From CAYLXC01 sp964387865 (GTDB lineage: Bacteria; Patescibacteriota; Microgenomatia; Daviesbacterales; UBA10151): a DNA stretch of 7,181 nucleotides. Both the position numbers and the translations under genes were made by a program. Positions within the stretch are counted from its first letter, which is position 1. Each line of letters begins with the position of its first letter. The DNA lies in assembly GCA_964387865.1 (NCBI GenBank), contig CAYLXC010000032.1, forward strand, positions 1 to 7,181, read 5' to 3'. Under the pieces are notes generated by a model. That model searched no databases and had not been told where the DNA came from. It saw nothing but the letters and a program-made list of their open reading frames with translations. Of this stretch, positions 1-3,032 are shown one piece after another.

Positions 1-89
1 ACACCAGCAACTAAGGCAGATGCCGCTAAAGCAAATGGGGTTAGTTTATGCCAAGTCCTTTTTTTTATGTGAGCAGACTTTTTCTTCAT
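1..89 (-). CDS. N-terminus of an exported or membrane-anchored protein (partial)
   Basis: The first 29 codons of a minus-strand gene that runs off the window's left edge. The peptide begins MKKKSAHIKKRTWHK and continues into LTPFALAASALVAGV: a strongly basic stretch of about 15 residues, then a hydrophobic alanine-rich segment. That is the layout of a Sec signal peptide or an N-terminal membrane anchor, so the product probably acts at or outside the membrane. The ATG at 89 is preferred; an in-frame TTG directly before it is possible, and a stop lies two codons further up. There is no convincing Shine-Dalgarno sequence. The family cannot be named from so short a piece. Confidence 0.6.
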   Translation of the reverse strand, partial: MKKKSAHIKKRTWHKLTPFALAASALVAG

Positions 90-105
90 CAATTTTTAGA
101 AACTA

Positions 106-133
106 AATATAGCGTGTCATAGAATTTATGCAA
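106..133 (-). promoter_or_regulatory. Possible promoter of the exported-protein gene
   Basis: On the minus strand TTGCAT (133-128) and TATATT (111-106) are 16 bases apart, and the ATG at 89 follows 16 bases after the -10 box. The -35 match is modest, and a better TTGACA at 139-134 sits too far away (22 bases). Weak prediction. Confidence 0.3.
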
Positions 134-150
134 TGTCAAATTTTGAGAGT

Positions 151-294
151 TTAAGTAAAACACACCGGGTTTCCTTTCAATTCAAGGTAGTCTTTAAGTT
201 GCTTAAGCTGGAAAGCTAATAATTGAGCTTCTTCAAGATTAGGGAAGAAAGTTGTATAATTTAATTTGCCGAGGGTAAAAGGTTCAATTTGAAT
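151..294 (-). CDS. Small reading frame of 47 codons without a canonical start (hypothetical or gene remnant)
   Basis: The minus strand is open from the stop at 151-153 up to an in-frame stop at 319-321. The peptide looks like real protein: IQIEPFTLGKLNYTTFFPNL, then the helix-like EEAQLLAFQLKQLKDYLELK, ending GNPVCFT. There is no ATG, GTG or TTG in frame. The only start-like arrangement is GGAGG (304-300), five bases, then ATT at 294; ATT is a rare but known start codon. Alternatively this is the C-terminal remnant of a gene truncated when the tRNA-like sequence at 313-416 arrived. I do not recognise the family. The FFPNLEEA stretch followed by a charged amphipathic helix vaguely recalls small phage or plasmid proteins, but I would not assign a function. 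Confidence 0.4.
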   Translation of the reverse strand: MQIEPFTLGKLNYTTFFPNLEEAQLLAFQLKQLKDYLELKGNPVCFT

Positions 295-330
295 CCCGTC
301 CTCCGCACAAATGGACGGTTAGCTCAGCGG

Positions 331-357
331 GTTTGAATGTCTAAACGACATTCAAAC
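331..357. repeat. Perfect 11-bp inverted repeat (hairpin 1)
   Basis: GTTTGAATGTC (331-341), loop TAAAC, GACATTCAAAC (347-357). It lies inside the D-loop of the tRNA-like fragment and abuts hairpin 2 without a gap. Confidence 0.85.
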
Positions 358-402
358 GGGTTGCTTCCTTAAAGAAGTTACCATAAAATAATGAAGCAAC
401 CC
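358..402. repeat. Perfect 10-bp inverted repeat (hairpin 2)
   Basis: GGGTTGCTTC (358-367) and GAAGCAACCC (393-402) pair perfectly around a 25-base AT-rich loop. The left arm and loop also hold a plausible promoter for the tRNA-Val gene, so the structure and the promoter overlap. Confidence 0.85.
361..389 (+). promoter_or_regulatory. Possible promoter of tRNA-Val
   Basis: TTGCTT (361-366), a 17-base spacer, and TAAAAT (384-389). Transcription would start near 396, about 20 bases before the mature tRNA-Val. The -35 box lies in the left arm of hairpin 2. The boxes are imperfect, but spacing and position fit. Confidence 0.4.
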
Positions 403-416
403 AGGAAGAGCGCTTT

Positions 417-489
417 GGAGTCATAGCTCAGCTGGTAGAGCGTCTCATTTACACTGAGAAGGTCTGTGGTTCGAGTCCACATGACTCCA
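417..489 (+). tRNA. tRNA-Val (anticodon UAC)
   Basis: A complete 73-base cloverleaf: acceptor GGAGTCA/TGACTCC, D-arm GCTC-AGCTGGTA-GAGC, anticodon stem TCTCA/TGAGA with loop TTTACAC, variable loop AGGTC, T-arm TGTGG-TTCGAGT-CCACA, discriminator A at 489. All stems pair perfectly. Loop positions 34-36 (450-452) read TAC, which decodes GUA and other valine codons. CCA is not encoded (CCG follows), so the end is added by nucleotidyltransferase. Other tRNA fragments crowd directly against both ends of this gene. Confidence 0.97.
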
Positions 490-492
490 CCG

Positions 493-527
493 AAGATGTC
501 CGGGGGTTCAAGTCCCTCAGTGCCCAC
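493..527 (+). pseudogene. tRNA 3' half (T-arm and acceptor strand), attachment-site-like copy 1
   Basis: Three bases after tRNA-Val comes a second tRNA 3' end: GAAG and ATGTC (like an anticodon-stem strand and variable loop), then T-arm GGGGG-TTCAAGT-CCCTC (502-518), acceptor strand AGTGCCC and discriminator A (526). No 5' half with a matching GGGCACT acceptor strand is in the window. A near-identical copy lies at 2681-2705, so the pair may mark the ends of an integrated segment. The T-arm identification is firm; the attachment-site role is inference. Confidence 0.6.
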
Positions 528-545
528 TGAAAGGGATTTCAAAGG

Positions 546-959
546 TTAAAAAGACGTGTTAATTCTCATCTTCTTAAAATCATCATCTAAGGTAAATACC
601 TCATCTAAAGCAAAGTCTTTATATAAAATATAGGAGGTTGCATCAGTAAAGGAGATTTTATGTTCAGAAAATTTAGTTAAAATATCTAGCGATTTTTTGG
701 CAATGACTCTGTCGATATATAAAACATTAAGCTCTTTCTCATTTTCCAGTCTGGCTAAAGTTATAATTACCTTTTCCAAAATTGACTTATAATATTTGGC
801 ATTAAACCATGTTAAGAGTTCACAAATGACATAGTTTGAAGTTAGGAATGCAGCTTTTTGCTTACGGTAGATTTCATATTTTCTGGTTACTTCTTCATTG
901 TGAACCTCTTGTCTTATAAAATAAGCAATAAAAGCGCTTGTATCAATGAATACCTTCAT
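546..959 (-). CDS. vapC: PIN-domain toxin, VapC-like ribonuclease
   Basis: 137 residues, the usual VapC size. PIN-domain proteins are Mg2+-dependent ribonucleases; toxin forms typically cut tRNA or rRNA and stop translation. The acidic residues expected of the active site are visible: D6 in KVFIDTSAF, E47 in NYVICELLTW, D106 in SFTDATSYIL and D125/D127 in FTLDDDF, the last followed by FKKM as often seen in this family. The ATG at 959 follows the stop of the upstream antitoxin gene by three bases (TAATTTATG), so the two are co-transcribed and probably translationally coupled. It ends next to the tRNA 3' fragment at 493-527. The cellular target cannot be read from sequence. The PIN fold is well supported; the toxin role rests on gene order and family. 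Confidence 0.85.
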   Translation of the reverse strand: MKVFIDTSAFIAYFIRQEVHNEEVTRKYEIYRKQKAAFLTSNYVICELLTWFNAKYYKSILEKVIITLARLENEKELNVLYIDRVIAKKSLDILTKFSEHKISFTDATSYILYKDFALDEVFTLDDDFKKMRINTSF

Positions 960-962
960 AAA

Positions 963-1223
963 TTAGATATTTTGTAGAAGCACATCATCAATACCCGATA
1001 CAAGGTCCAGCTTTTTATCCGTCTTTAGATCAATAAAACCTGAAAGTTGATCCATCAGGTATTTTTTCCCAGGTTCCTTACTTCGAATAAGGGTAATTAA
1101 CTGTTCCGAGGCACTGTCCACCAGATATCTAATAATTTTTGAACGTGATATTTTAGTCAGCTTCTCATAATCATCAATAACAGAAACGGAGATTTGATTT
1201 AAGTAAACTTGATATCTTTTCAC
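963..1223 (-). CDS. Ribbon-helix-helix antitoxin partner of the PIN toxin
   Basis: 86 residues if started at GTG 1223. This start is chosen because AAAGGAG sits eight bases before it; a longer frame to 1262 has no ribosome site. Residues 1-45 (VKRYQVYLNQISVSVIDDYE, then KLTKISRSKIIRYLVDSA) match the ribbon-helix-helix pattern: an N-terminal strand, helix A, and a helix B beginning SRSKIIR. This fold binds DNA as a dimer. The remaining C-terminal part would wrap the toxin. It precedes the toxin gene by three bases, the classic antitoxin-first order, and a dyad operator overlaps its promoter, as expected for autoregulation. The exact antitoxin family (VapB, CopG or Arc type) is not certain. Confidence 0.75.
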   Translation of the reverse strand: MKRYQVYLNQISVSVIDDYEKLTKISRSKIIRYLVDSASEQLITLIRSKEPGKKYLMDQLSGFIDLKTDKKLDLVSGIDDVLLQNI

Positions 1224-1304
1224 AGTTTTTACTCCTTTAAAATTGCAAGGTTCTGCGAGCACAAGCTATAATATTCAAAAGCGAAGTGCGAAGCAGGTCC
1301 TTAT

Positions 1305-1340
1305 AATATACATTAAATCATATGGTGTATATTTTGTCAA
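1305..1340 (-). promoter_or_regulatory. Autoregulated promoter and operator of the toxin-antitoxin operon
   Basis: On the minus strand TTGACA (1340-1335, perfect) and TTTAAT (1317-1312, five of six) are 17 bases apart. A perfect 8-base inverted repeat, AATATACA (1305-1312) and TGTATATT (1326-1333), covers the spacer and the -10 edge. A dyad placed there is what an RHH antitoxin would bind to shut off its own operon. Transcription would start near 1305, leaving an untranslated leader of about 80 bases before the GTG at 1223. Confidence 0.75.
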
Positions 1341-1380
1341 GGACAAAAAACGCAAAAATTTTAAAGAACAAAAACTTCAA

Positions 1381-1464
1381 TGGCCGCCCTAGTTGTACTC
1401 AAATCAAGTCGCCTCGAATTGTCTAGGACGGCCACTAAAAAAGGCGACTAAATTATTTGAGTAC
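1381..1464. other. Three interleaved inverted repeats, pseudoknot-capable element
   Basis: Arms in order: A TGGCCGCCCTAG (1381-1392), B GTACTCAAAT (1395-1404), C AGTCGCC (1407-1413), A' CTAGGACGGCCA (1423-1434), C' GGCGACT (1443-1449), B' ATTTGAGTAC (1455-1464). B/B' pair at 10 of 10 bases and C/C' at 7 of 7, nested. A/A' pair at 11 of 12 and cross the other two, so an RNA could form a pseudoknot or switch between folds. It lies in the gene-free stretch between two divergent promoters (1224-1583). No coding sequence is evident here. Function unknown. Confidence 0.75.
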
Positions 1465-1544
1465 GAAAATACTGTATCAATTATTGCGGAAATTTACAAG
1501 TAGGAGTTATGGGGACTTCATAGCAAAAATAGGATAACCTATAG

Positions 1545-1574
1545 TTGCAATTCGTCCCATGTTTGTTGTATAAT
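1545..1574 (+). promoter_or_regulatory. Promoter of the split gene at 1584
   Basis: TTGCAA (1545-1550), an 18-base spacer, and a perfect TATAAT (1569-1574). Transcription would start near 1581, just three bases before the GTG start, so the mRNA would be leaderless or nearly so. A small dyad ATAGG/CCTAT (1529-1542) lies just upstream of the -35 box. Confidence 0.6.
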
Positions 1575-1577
1575 TAG

Positions 1578-1593
1578 GAGGTTGTGCAACCTC
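1578..1593. repeat. 7-bp dyad overlapping the start codon
   Basis: GAGGTTG, TG, CAACCTC. It spans the possible AGGAGG ribosome site, the transcription start region and the GTG start at 1584-1586. It could be a repressor site or an RNA hairpin hiding the start. Confidence 0.5.
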
Positions 1594-2443
1594 GAGAAAC
1601 AAGAATTGGCATTCCATCTGATGAAATCTTGCCGGCTAATCCGATAAAGCGGTGGGCAGAGCGTGGTTTCAACAACGAGTCTGTTGCTGTATATGGAACA
1701 AGCAGCGAGCTTGTACAACAGATCGTAAGTACAGGCATAATCCCTTCTGTTTCACATTCAGACCACCTGCTACCATACCAACGGCGTTTGGTTGGAAAAA
1801 GCGGACATCTCTACTTTTTCTTTCCAGTCATTGAGCATGTAAAACAGATAAACTCGGCGTTTATGGAACAGTATTATCCTCTCTTTGAAGGCTGGTCGAG
1901 AGGAGAAGTGAACGAAGAGATGGAATTTCCGCGTCTAAAAAGTTCAGCAGAAAGTTATGCTGCTTGGACATCACTCGAACACGTAGTAAAACATTCCACT
2001 GGAATATCAGCATATTTCAGAAGCATTTTAGCTGTTTCATATGATTTATTACCGCAAGAAACAGCAGAAAAAATAGGAGCAGAAATCTGGGGCGATGAGG
2101 AGGATAGCAGAGAAAATAGTGATCCGCAAGAGGTTGCAGAGCTTTTATCATTTCCCAATAGAGTACTCCCAGGTTTTGAAGATGAGCACGAACTTCTAAT
2201 CGTTTNNNNNNNNNNNNNNNNNNNNNNNNNNNNNNNNNNNNNNNNNNNNNNNNNNNNNNNNNNNNNNNNNNNNNNNNNNNNNNNNNNNNNNNNNNNNNNN
2301 NNNNNTTTCCCAATAGAGTACTCCCAGGTTTTGAAGATGAGCACGAACTTCTAATCGTTTCTGCCCAACCGTTGAAAACAGATGTTATTTCTGGTATTGA
2401 AGTACTCTCCGAAGCAGACAGGAAAGTCCTCGGGTTAAAATAA
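1584..2443 (+). CDS. Protein of about 234 aa with a possible ADP-ribosyltransferase-like fold, interrupted by an assembly gap
   Basis: The frame opens at GTG 1584 (a stop at 1575-1577 rules out an earlier start) and runs into the N gap at 2206. After the gap the 55 bases before it are repeated exactly. If the gap and one copy are removed, the frame continues without break to TAA at 2441-2443 and gives 234 residues. Visible features: VAVYGTSSE (34-42) followed by the helix-like LVQQIVSTGIIPS, then SGHLYFFFP (73-81), and near the C-terminus ELLIVSAQPLKTDVISGIEV. A Y-G-T-S turn, a G-H-x-Y-F strand and a final edge-strand pair recall ADP-ribosyltransferase/RNA phosphotransferase-type folds, but this is a weak resemblance and I would keep the gene as hypothetical. 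Base composition appears richer in G+C than its neighbours, and it lies between two tRNA-end repeats, both consistent with recent arrival. Confidence 0.6.
2151..2360. other. 100-N assembly gap flanked by identical 55-bp ends
   Basis: 2206-2305 are exactly 100 N. The 55 bases before (2151-2205) and after (2306-2360) are identical, starting TTTCCCAATAGAGTACTCCC. This is the signature of two contig ends that overlap but were joined by a default-size gap. Collapsing the copies restores one reading frame, so the true locus is probably 155 bases shorter and has no missing sequence. Confidence 0.9.
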
Positions 2444-2509
2444 ATTTTGAGAGACAAAGCTTACCTTCATAGAACGTTGGCCAAAATGGTGAAATTTGGC
2501 TAGTATCTT

Positions 2510-2518
2510 TGGTACAAT
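2510..2518 (+). promoter_or_regulatory. Possible extended -10 promoter
   Basis: TGGTACAAT fits an extended -10 box (TG, one base, TACAAT), but no good -35 box precedes it. It would drive transcription across the GC-rich hairpins at 2546-2618. Confidence 0.3.
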
Positions 2519-2545
2519 TATGGGGAGTAAAAATAATTTTCCTTA

Positions 2546-2618
2546 CTCGCCCGTAGGCGAGAAAATCGTGCGCGCAAAAAATAGCGGAGGCGCGGCGAAA
2601 AGCCGCGCCGGAGCGTAG
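2546..2618. repeat. GC-rich double-hairpin element, REP-like
   Basis: Hairpin one: CTCGCC (2546-2551), CGTA, GGCGAG (2556-2561). Hairpin two: GGCGCGGC (2589-2596), GAAAA, GCCGCGCC (2602-2609), flanked by GCGGA and GGAGCG. No T-run follows, so it is not an ordinary terminator. G+C content is far above that of the surroundings. It looks like a dispersed palindromic repeat. A 32-codon frame (2520-2618) is open across it, and the minus strand is open too, but both read as arginine/serine/alanine-rich repeat peptides and I do not count them as genes. The remainder of the gap between 2444 and 2680 shows nothing else I can name. Confidence 0.5.
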
Positions 2619-2680
2619 CGACAAACGTTAGGATTTGAAATCAGTCCGAATTTTTACGAAAAGAGTTCACTTAGAATAGC

Positions 2681-2705
2681 GGGGGTCAAATCCCTCAGTG
2701 CCCAC
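2681..2705 (+). pseudogene. tRNA 3' fragment, attachment-site-like copy 2
   Basis: GGGGG-TCAAAT-CCCTC then AGTGCCCAC. It matches 502-527 except for one lost T and one G/A difference in the T-loop; the 15 bases TCCCTCAGTGCCCAC are identical. The T-loop is one base short, so this copy would not fold as a normal T-arm. No 5' half precedes it. Together with copy 1 it brackets the toxin-antitoxin operon and the split gene. Confidence 0.6.
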
Positions 2706-2715
2706 AGATAAACAT

Positions 2716-2744
2716 TTGACTTTGCTTCCCTACTTTGATAACCT
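2716..2744 (+). promoter_or_regulatory. Possible promoter for the ribozyme-glmS transcript
   Basis: TTGACT (2716-2721) with TAACCT 17 bases on (2739-2744). The -35 box is good and the -10 box poor. It lies just after the tRNA fragment and 35 bases before the ribozyme cleavage site. Weak prediction. Confidence 0.35.
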
Positions 2745-2778
2745 TTATTTGTTCTTTGATAGGGTGATTTTTAAAAAA

Positions 2779-2923
2779 AGCGTGTGGTCCCGCACCGAAT
2801 GGTGCGGGGATACGAGGAAGAGGGATTATCGAATTATCTGCGGATACCTTCTGGTTGTATTGCCAACCTAAGATGATTTTGAAAAGAAATCACTAGCAAT
2901 CCCCTAAGCTCAGAGAACTCTGG
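2779..2923 (+). ncRNA. glmS ribozyme (GlcN6P-activated self-cleaving riboswitch)
   Basis: The family cleaves its own mRNA when glucosamine-6-phosphate, the GlmS product, binds as cofactor, lowering glmS expression. Core signatures match in order: A|GCG at 2779/2780 (predicted cleavage between A2779 and G2780); P1 CCCGCACC-GAAT-GGTGCGGG (2789-2808); ACGAGG (2812-2817); GGGATTATCGAATT (2822-2835), near-identical to the conserved TTATCGA core; GCGGAT (2840-2845); P2 GAAG/CTTC (2817-2820, 2848-2851); P3 GGTTG/CAACC (2853-2868). The usual GCC/GGC helix near the cleavage site is here GUG/UGC, still able to pair. GGGATT (2822-2827) can also pair with AATCCC (2898-2903) as a pseudoknot. Side hairpins TGATTT/AAATCA and CAGAG/CTCTG close the 3' part. 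Its position 110 bases upstream of a real glmS settles the identity. The 3' end is approximate. Confidence 0.92.
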
Positions 2924-2929
2924 ATATTT

Positions 2930-3019
2930 AAGTACCAAGTGTCCAAGAACCAAGTACCAAACAATTACCAAATTCAAAAATATTAAAATTTGTTTGGATA
3001 CTTGTAATTTGGTACTTGG
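2930..3019. repeat. TACCAA-rich inverted/direct repeat between ribozyme and glmS
   Basis: CCAAGTACCAAA (2950-2961) and TTTGGTACTTGG (3008-3019) form a perfect 12-base dyad. The unit AAGTACCAA also recurs directly at 2930 and 2953, and alternative arms (GTTTGGATACTTG, TTACCAAATT) allow other pairings. This fills almost the whole leader between the ribozyme and the start codon. It resembles a low-complexity dispersed repeat. Confidence 0.7.
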
Positions 3020-3032
3020 AAAACTTTAACCT

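Larger units (their letters stand above)
313..416 (+). pseudogene. tRNA-like 5' half with two hairpins inside the D-loop
   Basis: 313-330 reads as a tRNA 5' half: a seven-base acceptor strand (GGACGGT), TA, then D-stem GCTC and AGCGG. The matching D-stem strand GAGC appears only at 408-411, followed by G and CTTT. Between them sit two back-to-back perfect hairpins (331-402). Removing these leaves a normal D-arm. The fragment stops at 416, where the intact tRNA-Val begins. No complete partner for the acceptor strand is present; AGTGCCC at 519-525 matches at only five of seven positions. It is probably a broken tRNA gene or a tRNA-derived scar, not a functional tRNA. Confidence 0.5.

Noticed and set aside
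281..308. tRNA T-arm/acceptor-like 3' end before the fragment at 313, suggesting a permuted tRNA
   Set aside because: The T-loop does not fit the consensus, the acceptor strands do not pair properly, and the bases are better explained as part of the minus-strand 47-codon frame.
1652..1834. Plus-strand frame of 60 codons inside the split gene
   Set aside because: Another frame of a better supported gene; cysteine-rich with no family pattern.
1955..2457. Two minus-strand frames crossing the N gap
   Set aside because: Antisense to the supported plus-strand gene and held open by N codons; they are artefacts of the gap.
2385..2624. Minus-strand frame of 79 codons starting MSLRSGAAFRRAS
   Set aside because: It lies on the GC-rich hairpins and the end of the split gene; its N-terminus is repeat-derived and it has no ribosome site or protein-like pattern.
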